This document shows, piece after piece, positions 8,155 to 16,116 of a DNA stretch of 32,075 nucleotides; positions within the stretch are counted from its first letter, which is position 1; each line of letters begins with the position of its first letter. The notes beneath the pieces were generated by a model. That model was given only the letters and a program-made list of their open reading frames with translations, had not been told where the DNA came from and did no database searches. The stretch is from Arsukibacterium tuosuense. Its GTDB lineage: Bacteria; Pseudomonadota; Gammaproteobacteria; Steroidobacterales; GCA-2729495. Where the stretch lies: NCBI GenBank assembly GCA_945872065.1, contig CAMBYH010000024.1:1-32075 (forward strand), read 5' to 3'. A program made the position numbers and the translations under genes.

Positions 8155-9381
8155 TTGAAACACCAAATTTCGTTCCGCGCTGCACTGCTGCAGGTTGTGG
8201 CCCTGCCGGTGGCCCTGGTCACGGGAACTGGCGCGGTCAGGGCCGCAGACCCAGCCAGCGGCATCACCTTCGACGCGGCCTACATCGCCGAGCCTGCGCG
8301 CAATATGTCCGGAGGCCTCCAGACCGGCGGCACCTATCTCGACAATCTGGATCTTTCGCTCTCGGCCGACCGGGGCAGCATCTTCGGCATCCCCGGCCTC
8401 TCGGGGCTGCTCTACGTGCTCTACAACAGCGACAACGACTTCAACGAGAAATACGTGGGCGATGCGCAGCTCGCCAGCAACATCGATGGCGCCAGCGGCT
8501 TTCGCCTCTATGAAGCCTGGCTGGACTGGGCCCCCGGGGAAGCGGAGGCGTTCTCTGCGCGCTTCGGCCTCTACGACGTGAACACCGAATTCGACGTGAC
8601 CGAGACCGCGGGCCTGTTTCTGAACGGGGCCCATGGCATGGGTACCGACTTTGGCCAGACCGGCGAGAACGGGCCTTCCATTTATCCCGTCACCTCCCTG
8701 GGCCTCCGGCTGAAAGTCACGGGAGCCAGCGGCACCTACGGGCAGCTGGCGGTACTCGACGGGGTCGCGGGCGATCCGGACGACCCGGAAAGCAACCGGA
8801 TCGATCTCTCCAGTGACGACGGCGCACTGCTGGTCGCGGAAGGCGGCTACAGCGGCGGGGCCTGGCGCAAGCTGGCCATCGGCCTCTGGCGGTACACCGC
8901 CAACTTCGACGAGCTGAACGGGACCGAGCCCTCCGGTGCTCCGGCAACCAGCAACGGCAACCAGGGCTGGTACGCCATCGCCGACCGGACCCTGTGGACG
9001 GGCGACGGCCCCACGCTCGCCGGCTTCCTGCGCATCGGCCAGGCGGAGGACACCTTCAACACCTTCGATGGCTACCTGGGCGCGGGGGCCGTCCTCACGG
9101 GCTTCTGGTCGGCCCGGCCCGATGACACCCTGGGCCTCGGCGTGGCCAACGCCTTCACCGGTGACGACTACCAGGACGCGCAGAAGCTCGCCGGTGCGAG
9201 TACCGACAGCGAGGAAACCGCCATCGAGCTGACCTACCTCGCACCAGTCACGGACTGGCTGACCATCCAGCCAGACATCCAGTACGCCATCAACCCGGGC
9301 GTCAACCCGGAACTCGACAACGCACTGGTAATCCTGCTGCGCTTTGAATTGAGCTTCTCGAAACGGCTGACCGGCGGCTGA
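8155..9381 (+). CDS. OprB-like carbohydrate-selective porin
   Basis: A 408-residue outer-membrane beta-barrel protein. It starts with TTG at 8155, chosen because it immediately precedes a clean signal peptide: MKHQISFRAALLQ, a hydrophobic core, then VRA before ADPASG. The mature chain has alternating aromatic and glycine-rich strands typical of OprB-type porins, with segments such as FGIPGLSGLLYVLY, EAWLDWAPG and YDVNTEFDVTETAGLFLN. It ends in LLRFELSFSKRLTGG, so the terminal aromatic residue usual for barrel assembly is not exactly at the end. Such porins take up sugars across the outer membrane; the substrate here is unknown. The gene has its own candidate promoter and a downstream start-site signal for the next, broken gene. 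Confidence 0.82.
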   Translation: MKHQISFRAALLQVVALPVALVTGTGAVRAADPASGITFDAAYIAEPARNMSGGLQTGGTYLDNLDLSLSADRGSIFGIPGLSGLLYVLYNSDNDFNEKYVGDAQLASNIDGASGFRLYEAWLDWAPGEAEAFSARFGLYDVNTEFDVTETAGLFLNGAHGMGTDFGQTGENGPSIYPVTSLGLRLKVTGASGTYGQLAVLDGVAGDPDDPESNRIDLSSDDGALLVAEGGYSGGAWRKLAIGLWRYTANFDELNGTEPSGAPATSNGNQGWYAIADRTLWTGDGPTLAGFLRIGQAEDTFNTFDGYLGAGAVLTGFWSARPDDTLGLGVANAFTGDDYQDAQKLAGASTDSEETAIELTYLAPVTDWLTIQPDIQYAINPGVNPELDNALVILLRFELSFSKRLTGG

Positions 9382-9395
9382 CCGGCGCCTATAAT
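9367..9395 (+). promoter_or_regulatory. Candidate strong promoter upstream of a broken gene
   Basis: CTGACC (9367-9372) lies 17 bases before a perfect TATAAT (9390-9395). The -35 falls in an 11-bp tandem duplication, CGGCTGACCGG at 9364-9374 and 9375-9385, which also contains the porin stop codon. Transcription would begin near 9402, upstream of the pseudogene at 9439, which also keeps an AAGGA ribosome-binding site. Confidence 0.5.
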
Positions 9396-9438
9396 TCCTC
9401 GGATCGCCCTGGCGGGTAGTTCAACCAAGGATCTCCCC

Positions 9439-10103
9439 GTTAACGCATCCCGGCCACTTGCTCTACTCGTTGCAGTTGCCCTGGCCCTGCCGGCCGTCGC
9501 CCAGCAAAACGAAGAGGCCCTGGCCAACAAGCTGGCCAACCCGATCGCCAACCTCATCAGCGTCCCCCTGCAGTACAACTACGACGCGGATATCGGTCCG
9601 GAAGAAGACGGCACCCGGTCCCAGCTCAAGATCCAGCCCGTCATCCCGATCACGCTCAATGAGGACTGGAACGTCATCTCCCGGACGATCCTGCCCATCA
9701 CCTACCAGGACGACGTGTTCCCCGGCGCCGGCACCAAGTTCGGCCTGGGGGACACCACCCAGAGCTTCTTCTTCTCACCCAAGGCACCCTCGAAGGGCGC
9801 TGGATCTGGGGCGTGGCGGGCAGCGACCGGCTGCCGGACGTGGACCAGGTGTTCATCCAGCCCTTCCTGACCAAGGTCACCAAGACCCTCTGGACCTACG
9901 CTCTGAACACAGAGTCCACCTACAACTGGGAAGCCTCCGAGTGGTCGGTGCCGATCAACCTCACGGCCGCCAAGCTCATCAAGTTCGGGCGACTGCCCGT
10001 CCAGATTGCCGGTGGCGTACGCTACTGGGCCGATGCGCCGGAAGACCAGGGGCCCGAGAACTTCGGCCTCCGGCTGAACGTGACCTTCCTGTTCCCGAAG
10101 TAG
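9439..10103 (+). pseudogene. Broken secreted transporter-like/outer-membrane protein gene
   Basis: Translation from 9439 gives a signal-peptide-like start (NASRPLALLVAVALALPAVAQ) and then family-typical text: NPIANLISVPLQYNYD, IQPVIPI, WNVISRTILPI and GDTTQSFFFSP. This resembles proteins annotated as transporters or outer-membrane beta-barrel proteins of about 280 residues. Three lesions are visible. The codon at the expected start, 7 bases after AAGGA, is GTT. The frame shifts near 9797-9800. The text jumps from KAPSKG-WIWGV directly to the C-terminal AGSDRLPDVDQVFIQPF, missing roughly 50 residues that relatives have there. The C-terminal part (NTESTYNWEASEWSVPIN to FPK) reads on in the next frame to 10103. 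The promoter and ribosome-binding site look intact. Confidence 0.75.
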
Positions 10104-10123
10104 GAGCGCGTTAACGCGCGACT
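10100..10123 (+). repeat. REP-like element
   Basis: GTAG, which includes the TAG stop of the preceding pseudogene, is followed by GAGCGCGTTAACGCGCGACTC. The core GCGCGTTAACGCGC (10106-10119) is a perfect 14-base palindrome. A GTAG or GTGG tetranucleotide next to an imperfect palindrome is the layout of REP sequences in pseudomonads and xanthomonads (GGAGCGxGCTTGCxCGCGA-like). Only one copy is present here, and no REP-associated tyrosine transposase gene is in the window. It may also serve as a weak terminator. Confidence 0.5.
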
Positions 10124-10237
10124 CCCCTGATGCTGGGCTTGCTGCCGGGCTGGCTGCGGGTTCTGGCTGGTCGATGCCCAATGACGTAGGCTAGGCACTG
10201 AAAGCAGCATTTGAAGTTTCCTGGGGGAGCGGATCGC

Positions 10238-11065
10238 TTGCAAGCAGCCAATCAGCTATCGAGTATCGCCGGGCTACTGGCCTGTCCCTGGTGCTCAGGC
10301 GCACTCAGTGTCGGGAGCACCGACGTCACCTGCCAGGTCTGCGCCCGGGTCTATCCCATCCAGCAGGGCATCGCGCTGCTGGCCCGGATCGGCACCCCGG
10401 AAGCCCCCCAGGTTCAAGGCCCGGCACCTACCAGCCTGTCCTACCAGCAGCAGTACCAGGACGTCGCCGAGGCGACCAAGTACAACGAGGGCTACAAGAA
10501 ACTTTCCAAGATCATCAACACGACCCGGGAGCACAGCGTCCTCAACCGGCTGCTCAAGACCCAGCCCCGCTCCGCCACCCTGCTCGACCTCCCCGCTGGT
10601 GGCGGACGCCTGAGCCCGGCGCTGGAACAGCACACTGACCTGCTCATCGAATCCGACGCCGCCCTGGGCCAGCTGCTCTACGGGGCGGCGGATCCTGCGC
10701 TGAAGAAAACCGCCGTGCGCCTGACGGCTTCGGCCTTTCATATCCCGCTGAAGTCTGGCGCGGTGGATGCCACCGTCTGCTGCCGGCTCTCGCACCACCT
10801 GCCAACGACCGCGGAGCGGGAGCGGCTGGTCGCCGAGCTGCTCCGCGTGTCGAAACGCTTTGTGATCATGACCTTCTTCGATCACGACTCCCACAAGAAC
10901 CGCCGGCGACTGGCACTGCGCAAGCCGTCGAAGCTGACCATGACCATCAGCCAGGTGGCCGAGCTGGCCCATCGGGGTGGCGCGGAACTGGTGGCGTACC
11001 CGGCGCTGTTTCCCTTCGTCTCGGGGCACCGGTACGCCGTCATGGTGAAGCGGAAGACCGGTTGA
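10238..11065 (+). CDS. Class I SAM-dependent methyltransferase with N-terminal zinc ribbon
   Basis: A 275-residue protein. The TTG at 10238 is preferred over an in-frame TTG at 10211 because GGGGGAG lies 8 bases before it. Near the N-terminus, CPWCSG and CQVC form a Trm112-like four-cysteine zinc ribbon (about residues 16-40). The SAM fold follows: LLDLPAGGGRLSPAL is motif I, ESDAA lies at the end of strand 2, and DATVCCRLSHHLP is the motif IV region. The substrate is unknown. The gene overlaps the downstream kinase by 4 bases, and a 193-aa membrane protein follows, suggesting a three-gene unit that acts on an envelope molecule. That role is inference from context only. Confidence 0.75.
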   Translation: MQAANQLSSIAGLLACPWCSGALSVGSTDVTCQVCARVYPIQQGIALLARIGTPEAPQVQGPAPTSLSYQQQYQDVAEATKYNEGYKKLSKIINTTREHSVLNRLLKTQPRSATLLDLPAGGGRLSPALEQHTDLLIESDAALGQLLYGAADPALKKTAVRLTASAFHIPLKSGAVDATVCCRLSHHLPTTAERERLVAELLRVSKRFVIMTFFDHDSHKNRRRLALRKPSKLTMTISQVAELAHRGGAELVAYPALFPFVSGHRYAVMVKRKTG

Positions 11066-11898
11066 CCGGAGCGGCGCGGTTGCACGCGTGGGGGCTCGAC
11101 CCGGTGATGTGTGCTCATGCTGCCCCGTTGTTTCGTGCGCCGCCCTCGCCCGCCGCCGGTGCCCTGATCAAGAGCGAGCCCGATACCGTCATCTGGGCGG
11201 AGGACGTGGGCGCGGAACGCCGCGTGATCCTCAAGATGTACCGGCACCGGGGCCCCATCACGACCTGCCGGGAACGCACGTTCCGCTTCCGGGTGCAGCG
11301 GGAGTTTGACGCCCTCACCCATCTGCAGAGCCGGGGAATTCCCTGCAGCGAGCCGCTGGCCTGGGCAGAAGGCCGCTCCGCGGAGCACGGGCGCTTCGAA
11401 ATCCTCGCCACCTGGGAAGTGGCTGAAGCGCAATCCCTGCGCGCACTGGCAGCCGTGACCAAGGCGGAGAACATCCGCTGGGATCTCGGGACGCTGTATC
11501 GGGATCTGCGCCACATGCACGAGAGCGGCCTGTTTCACGGCGTGCTGCACCTGCGCAACGTGCTGGCGGGGCGCGACGCCGCCGGCGAGCGCGCCTTCTA
11601 CATCATCGACACGCCGGGTGCCCTGCTGTACCCGAACAGCATCGTGGGCACGAGCATGGCGCGGTTCGACCTGCTGCTGTTTTCCTCCCAGGCCCTCCGG
11701 CACCTGGAGTTGCCCCCGGCGAACATCCCGCTGGAGGCCTACGGAGCCGATGCACCGGCACTGCGCCCACGTCTCGCCGGTTTTCGGCCCACCCGCTTTG
11801 ATCGCCAGCGCATCAAGGCCGAGGCGGCCCTGCGGCTGGTGGTTGCGCGACGGGGAGCAGAGCGCGTCCGACATTCCTACTTGCGGATCAACCCCTAG
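11062..11898 (+). CDS. WaaP/InaA-like lipopolysaccharide kinase-family protein
   Basis: A 278-residue protein with the layout of the Kdo/WaaP/InaA kinase family, whose members phosphorylate lipopolysaccharide core sugars. The candidate ATP lysine is K58 in VILKMYRHR. The catalytic-loop region reads LFHGVLHLRNVLA (about residues 157-169), and the metal-binding aspartate is D183 in YIIDTPGA. The loop position usually occupied by the catalytic aspartate (H-x-D) is Val161 (GTG at 11542). The asparagine five residues later is kept. The protein may be a pseudokinase or a divergent member. The TTG start at 11062 overlaps the methyltransferase stop and follows GGAAG; a second TTG at 11080, after GGAG, is an alternative. 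Confidence 0.75.
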   Translation: MTGAARLHAWGLDPVMCAHAAPLFRAPPSPAAGALIKSEPDTVIWAEDVGAERRVILKMYRHRGPITTCRERTFRFRVQREFDALTHLQSRGIPCSEPLAWAEGRSAEHGRFEILATWEVAEAQSLRALAAVTKAENIRWDLGTLYRDLRHMHESGLFHGVLHLRNVLAGRDAAGERAFYIIDTPGALLYPNSIVGTSMARFDLLLFSSQALRHLELPPANIPLEAYGADAPALRPRLAGFRPTRFDRQRIKAEAALRLVVARRGAERVRHSYLRINP

Positions 11899-11912
11899 GG
11901 CTTGCCCCGATC

Positions 11913-12494
11913 ATGTCTCACTCACCCACGTATCAATCCCGCTCACGCCTGCTGGTCCTGCGCGTCGCCACGGTCCTGGGAACCATACTTGCCGTCGTCC
12001 TGATGGTGCACTGGGTCGAGCGCGCGGCAGCCTGGTACTTCCTGGGCCTGGCCATCGCGGCAGTCGTCTTTGCCATCAGTTCGCTGACTGAGGTTCCCGC
12101 CCTGCGGTGGCTGGCCCGGCTCGAGCACACCGATCGCCTGGTGATCTGGATCCTCCTGATGGCGCTTGGGGTCATCGGTTATCTGCAGAACCTGATCACC
12201 TGGGTGCCGGACGGGCCATTTTTTCAGCCCTCTGACATCTCGCTCTGGAAAACAGAGGTGGTGCTGGTCCTGGCACTGACTGGCCCCTTCGTGCACTGGT
12301 GCCTCAGCCGGATGCTGCAGGTGTTGCCGCCCGTGACCAGCCGGCGGCTGGCTGAAGAGTTCGCGCTCTACGTGAATTTCTCCGGGATCGCCCTGGTGCT
12401 GTGGACCGGCGACGCCGGCATTTCCCCGGGGGCCCTGGCCGCGGCGGCCGTGCTCATCGTGCTGGCGGAGCTGACCCTCCACGCAACCGAGTGA
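11913..12494 (+). CDS. Multi-pass membrane protein, unknown function
   Basis: I do not recognise this 193-residue protein. It has about five or six hydrophobic helices: roughly residues 14-33 (LVLRVATVLGTILAVVLMV), 40-58, 74-95, 110-130 and 145-190. A short soluble loop with WVPDGPFFQPSDISLWKTE separates the third and fourth. There is no signal peptide cleavage site or lipobox. It starts 15 bp after the kinase gene, so it is probably the last gene of the methyltransferase-kinase unit. It ends 16 bp from the convergent cti gene, with no visible terminator between them. Confidence 0.7.
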   Translation: MSHSPTYQSRSRLLVLRVATVLGTILAVVLMVHWVERAAAWYFLGLAIAAVVFAISSLTEVPALRWLARLEHTDRLVIWILLMALGVIGYLQNLITWVPDGPFFQPSDISLWKTEVVLVLALTGPFVHWCLSRMLQVLPPVTSRRLAEEFALYVNFSGIALVLWTGDAGISPGALAAAAVLIVLAELTLHATE

Positions 12495-12510
12495 GTGCTG
12501 CCGTCAGGCC

Positions 12511-14898
12511 TCAACGATTCTCGAGGCGCCCGTAGTCGAAGATGCCGGCATCGACGGGCTCGAGCTTCGTGTAGGCCCGGGCCAGGGCGTCGCTGTGCGG
12601 CCAGAAGCCGGGACTGGTCCGGTCGATACCGAAGCCCGCCACCAGGGCCCGATAGTCGGCCTCCGACTGCAGGCCGGCGACTGCGGCGCTGAACGCGGGT
12701 AACTCCTGGCGCGTGACCTGGAAGAAGGCATTGGGGTGGGCACCGATGAAGCCGCGAGCCAGGGACAGCTGGTCCTCGGCCGGGATCAGGCGCTTCTCCT
12801 CGCGAAACAGCGAGGCCACGTTGCTGTGGGCCGTGTCCTTCACGAGGGAATAAATCCCGCCCGCCTCTGCCGTCGCGCCGGGACCAGGCACCACCGAGAG
12901 GAACGCCACCTCGGGCAGCAGTGAGACGGCGGTGCCCTGCAGCGCCGCGAGCGGCTCCAGACCGCGACGGACTTCCGCGTCCTTGTCCCCCGCCAGCTCG
13001 TGCCGGACATCCATCACCGGCTTGAGCCGGGTGCGCAGCATCTCCATGAGCTCCACCCGGGGATCATCGGTGACGTAGCGGATGTCGGTATCCCCCTCCA
13101 GGGAAATACGGCTGCCGTAGACGTACTCCCGGACCGAATCGTCCGCATCCCGGTACCAGTAGTCACGCACCTTCTCCCGGCTGCTCTTCGGCAGGAAGGC
13201 GATGAAATTGAACTCGCCCTCCATGCGCATGAAGTCCATGTAGAGCCGCGTGTCCAGCTGCTCGGCCGTAGTGCCGTAGACGTCGAAGCCCGCCACCAGC
13301 AGGTAGTGAATGCGCTCGAACAGCGGGTAGCTGATGACCCAGGCGGTTTTTGGCGGGGGCCCGAACAGGCCGCGGATGACGGAGGCGTTGTCGTTGTGGC
13401 GGAACAGGGTGAGTGCGGCGTTACTGTTCTTCTCGCCGCCCTGGCCATCCCCATCCCAGATCAGGTTCAGGTCGATTTTCGTCGTGGCCATTGCGTCCTG
13501 CAGATACGCCTGCTTGGCCAGCAGATACTTCTTCTGCAGGTCCCGGTACTTGCGCCAGGAAAAGAGCCCCAGGGGGGACGTGGCGCCCTCGTCCGGCAGG
13601 CGGAGGTTGTCGGACTCACGCGCCAGAAAGCTGCCGCTGCCCTCGGTCAGCGGGCTGTCGGGATCGGCGAACACCACCCAGAAACGGTCTTCGATGACGT
13701 TGAGAGCCACCTGCCCGCGGCACACCGGGCCCTGCATGAAACCCCGGATGAAGTATTCCGCGTCGTCGAGCATGAAGCGGTAGCGGGAGTCCACCGGCAG
13801 CGCCTCGAAAGCGATGAAGGGATTACCGGCGACTTTCGGTGCGTAGCCCGGCAGCGCCGCAACCTGGAAGTCCGGCTCCAGGAACAACTGCCGGAAGCGC
13901 TGCATTTTCGCGGCATTCAGCGCGTAGGGCATGTGGGTCTTGGCAACGATCGTGGCGTGGATCGGTTCCAGGCGATACCAGAAAGCCGCCGGGCCCGGGT
14001 CATCGAAAGACCGCCGGGTGGCGATCACGTCGATGGGCTGGCCGGGCGCGGTGCGGGACCGGACGAAGCGGAAGAACTGGCGGGAGTCGCCGTCGGTGAA
14101 ATAGAAATGGGCGAGAAAGAGGTGCTCGTAAAGGTAGCGGCTCATCAGCCGCTGCTTGGCTGTGGGGCCGTTGAGGAAATCTTCCCAGTCAGCAACCCGC
14201 CGGAGCGCCGCACCCGCGAGGGGCGCAGGCTCCCGGTAAGGTGCGCCCCGCAACAGCCAGCCGGTCAGGGTGGCGTACTCGTGGTCCGTCAGGCCCGGCA
14301 GGGCATAGGGCATGCCCCAGCGGGCAAAGCTCTTGTCGAACTTGCCGTACTCCTCCGGCGCCGGGCATTGCTGCTTGCGGTCGGTGCCCAGGGTAAAGTC
14401 CTTGCCCAGGGGCATGACGTCCGGCTGGGGGTGCTGGCGCTTCTGGGCGAGCAGTCTAAGCATGAGCCCGGCCCGGGCCGCCTCCGGCGAAACCGGCGCC
14501 GAGTTATCCAGCACGCTGTAGAAGCCCTTCGTCCGCCAGCCTGCTGTGTTGGCCGCATCGATGAAGAGCCGGGTGGGGTTGGCAGGCTTGAGTCGCACAG
14601 CGGCGTAGACGATCTCGTCGTGATTGGCGCCCCGCTCCACGCCCTCGAAGGCGGTGAGGTTGAGCTGGCAGGGGGCGTCGTAGCAGGCGTGGCAAACCAC
14701 GCAACGCTGGTCGAGCACCGGCTTGACGTCCCGCCAATAGTCCGCGACTGGCGTGCCGGGAGTCAGCGTCGGCAGACCTGCGTCGGCCTCCGCCGCAACC
14801 CCAGCGGGTGGTTGCCCGGAATCCGGCAAGCGGCTGCACTGGGTGAGGAACCCGCAGCACGCCAGCGTGAACAGCAGAAGGGCGCTACGGCTGCGCAT
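12511..14898 (-). CDS. cti: Fatty acid cis/trans isomerase Cti
   Basis: Cti is a periplasmic haem protein that converts cis-unsaturated phospholipid acyl chains to trans, stiffening the membrane under solvent or heat stress. The 795 residues match the family length (about 760-800). The N-terminus is a hydrophobic secretion signal; Cys21 resembles a lipobox but has Gln before it. The c-type haem motif CVVCH is at residues 66-70. Further family text includes AAVRLKPANPTRLFIDA, RYLYEHLFLAHFYF, PIHATIVAKTHMPY and LTLFRHNDNASVIRG. A small lipoprotein gene lies 18 bp upstream and is probably co-transcribed. The gene is intact. Confidence 0.93.
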   Translation of the reverse strand: MRSRSALLLFTLACCGFLTQCSRLPDSGQPPAGVAAEADAGLPTLTPGTPVADYWRDVKPVLDQRCVVCHACYDAPCQLNLTAFEGVERGANHDEIVYAAVRLKPANPTRLFIDAANTAGWRTKGFYSVLDNSAPVSPEAARAGLMLRLLAQKRQHPQPDVMPLGKDFTLGTDRKQQCPAPEEYGKFDKSFARWGMPYALPGLTDHEYATLTGWLLRGAPYREPAPLAGAALRRVADWEDFLNGPTAKQRLMSRYLYEHLFLAHFYFTDGDSRQFFRFVRSRTAPGQPIDVIATRRSFDDPGPAAFWYRLEPIHATIVAKTHMPYALNAAKMQRFRQLFLEPDFQVAALPGYAPKVAGNPFIAFEALPVDSRYRFMLDDAEYFIRGFMQGPVCRGQVALNVIEDRFWVVFADPDSPLTEGSGSFLARESDNLRLPDEGATSPLGLFSWRKYRDLQKKYLLAKQAYLQDAMATTKIDLNLIWDGDGQGGEKNSNAALTLFRHNDNASVIRGLFGPPPKTAWVISYPLFERIHYLLVAGFDVYGTTAEQLDTRLYMDFMRMEGEFNFIAFLPKSSREKVRDYWYRDADDSVREYVYGSRISLEGDTDIRYVTDDPRVELMEMLRTRLKPVMDVRHELAGDKDAEVRRGLEPLAALQGTAVSLLPEVAFLSVVPGPGATAEAGGIYSLVKDTAHSNVASLFREEKRLIPAEDQLSLARGFIGAHPNAFFQVTRQELPAFSAAVAGLQSEADYRALVAGFGIDRTSPGFWPHSDALARAYTKLEPVDAGIFDYGRLENR

Positions 14899-14916
14899 GC
14901 CGGATTCCGGGGCGCG

Positions 14917-15240
14917 CTACTGCCCGTCGGCGGCAAAGCAGCCGCTGCCACCGACTTCGCAGAGGACCACGTAGGTCTTGCGCTGGTCGCAGCCCGAGAC
15001 CCCAACGGTGTACTGCACCCGCTCCATGCCGCCCATCAGGGGACCCCGGACCACCGGCTGGACCGTCTCCTGGGACAGGACCGACCCCGTGGCGGCGGGG
15101 CAGTTCAGCTCGAATTTGCCCCGGGTGAGTGCGGTCTGGATAGCCATGCCCTGCTGATTGGCCAGCAGTTCCTGGTCGCTGGCGCAGCCGGTGACCGTCA
15201 AGGCGACCAGGCACCCGGCAATGATCTTGAACGCGGACAT
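14917..15240 (-). CDS. Small lipoprotein, unknown function (107 aa)
   Basis: The ATG at 15240 is preceded by GGAGC with good spacing. A lipoprotein signal follows: MSAFKIIAGCLVALTVTGC, with the lipobox cysteine at residue 19. The mature part has five cysteines after the lipid-bearing one, including a C-terminal pattern VLCEVGGSGCF, so disulfides are likely. It has no recognised domain. It is the first gene of a likely two-gene unit with cti, an arrangement I cannot interpret. A TATACT -10 element lies 46 bases upstream. Confidence 0.78.
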   Translation of the reverse strand: MSAFKIIAGCLVALTVTGCASDQELLANQQGMAIQTALTRGKFELNCPAATGSVLSQETVQPVVRGPLMGGMERVQYTVGVSGCDQRKTYVVLCEVGGSGCFAADGQ

Positions 15241-15285
15241 TTTGATGCTCCTTACGTTGCAGTTAAAGGTAGACACGACGGTGGC

Positions 15286-15291
15286 AGTATA
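15286..15291 (-). promoter_or_regulatory. Candidate -10 element for the lipoprotein-cti unit
   Basis: On the minus strand TATACT lies about 46 bases before the lipoprotein ATG. I see no convincing -35 box at 16-18 bases, so an activator-dependent or alternative promoter is possible. Only the -10 is marked. Confidence 0.3.
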
Positions 15292-15321
15292 GCTTCTAGT
15301 CTTTAGCGCCGCGAGCCAGGT

Positions 15322-15842
15322 CTGACCATCCTTGGCCCAACCAACGAGGCTACCTACGTCACCTCTTTCGAGGAGGTCGTCTGGGGCATTGTCCTGGTAG
15401 CCATCACTCTGATCATCCACGCCTTCGGCATGACCTCACCCAGCACTCCAGCAACGGCATCAAGCACCGGCTCGGCGAGCAGCTTGCCGCGCGACGTCCT
15501 TTCGTGGCGGGGATCCTGCCCCTCATCCTGGCCAGCTGGATGATCGTGATCGTGCACTGTCTTGAGGTGATTACCTGGGCAAGTTTTTTTCAGTGGAAGT
15601 CGTGCTTCCCGAACATGAGTACTGCCATCTACTTCTCCTTCACTGAGTACACCACGCTCGGAAGCTCCTTCAACCTGCCCCAGAAGTGGCGCCTGCTGGA
15701 AGGCATGATCGCCACGGCGGGCCTGCTCTCTTGCGCCTGGTCCACCGGGGTATTGATGACGCTCGCCACTACCTTCCAGGACCAGCAACTCGCCCGGCTG
15801 CGTGAACGTGGTGGGTTGCGCCCCCGGAAGGGCGACGGTTAG
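15322..15842 (+). pseudogene. Frameshifted two-TM ion channel-like gene
   Basis: The second part (from a GTG at 15504) encodes a helix LPLILASWMIVIVHCLEVITWASFF, then AIYFSFTEYTTLGSSFNLP, a pore-loop-like segment of Ion_trans_2/potassium-channel-type proteins, then a second helix. The expected N-terminal helix (FEEVVWGIVLVAITLIIHAFGM) is present upstream but in another frame. One base is missing between ATG (15430) and CTC (15435), after which LTQHSSNGIKHRLGEQL continues into the second part. No ATG, GTG or TTG opens the N-terminal part; CTG at 15322 is the closest candidate. The selectivity-filter region reads TTLGSS, not TxGYG. Loss of function is likely. Confidence 0.65.
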
Positions 15843-15884
15843 GTACCGAAGGACGCCTGGCGGGAGCGCCGGGCACGGCGGTTG

Positions 15885-15903
15885 ACGCCCCTTCCGGGGG
15901 CGT
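15885..15903 (+). terminator. Short GC hairpin after the channel pseudogene
   Basis: ACGCCCC and GGGGCGT pair around a 5-base loop. No T-run follows immediately, so termination activity is doubtful. The surrounding 15843-15951 stretch holds nothing else I can name. Confidence 0.3.
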
Positions 15904-15951
15904 GGAATGCTGGGAATTGCTACTTTTCCATATCACGCAGAGGCCCCGCAG

Positions 15952-16116
15952 ATGCGCCAAAACTCACCTCCACGTCTGGCCCTGCTCATCGCCCTGGGCT
16001 TATGCCTGACGGCGGTCAGCACCGACGAGAGCCCGACTCATCTCGGCCCGCCCCTCACCTACACCAGATCGTTCGAAGTCACCCTGCAACGGCCGGACAA
16101 GCTGCGAATCATCAGC
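15952..16116 (+). pseudogene. 5' stub of a secreted protein gene (DUF2092-like), joined to an IS3 remnant
   Basis: An ATG at 15952 opens a signal-peptide-like stretch (SPPRLALLIALGLCLTAV) followed by a short mature part with SFEVTLQRPDKLRI. This resembles fragments of DUF2092-type periplasmic proteins with the intervening part missing. Near 16117 the text turns into IS3-family transposase sequence in a different frame, and the stub's own frame runs on without meaning to a stop at 16182. The gene was therefore cut by an insertion sequence and then reduced further by deletion. The family assignment is tentative. Confidence 0.5.

Noticed and set aside
13000-15306. A 768-codon open frame on plus across cti and the lipoprotein
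   Set aside because: It is antisense to two well-supported genes and its translation is low-complexity, Arg/Gly/Val-rich text.
15841-15856. AGGTACCG directly after the channel pseudogene stop, resembling the tip of the long palindromes
   Set aside because: Only 8 bases match and no inverted partner follows, so it cannot be called a copy.
15885-15951. A possible small RNA between the channel pseudogene and the secreted-protein stub
   Set aside because: Only one short hairpin and no promoter were seen, so there is not enough for a gene call.
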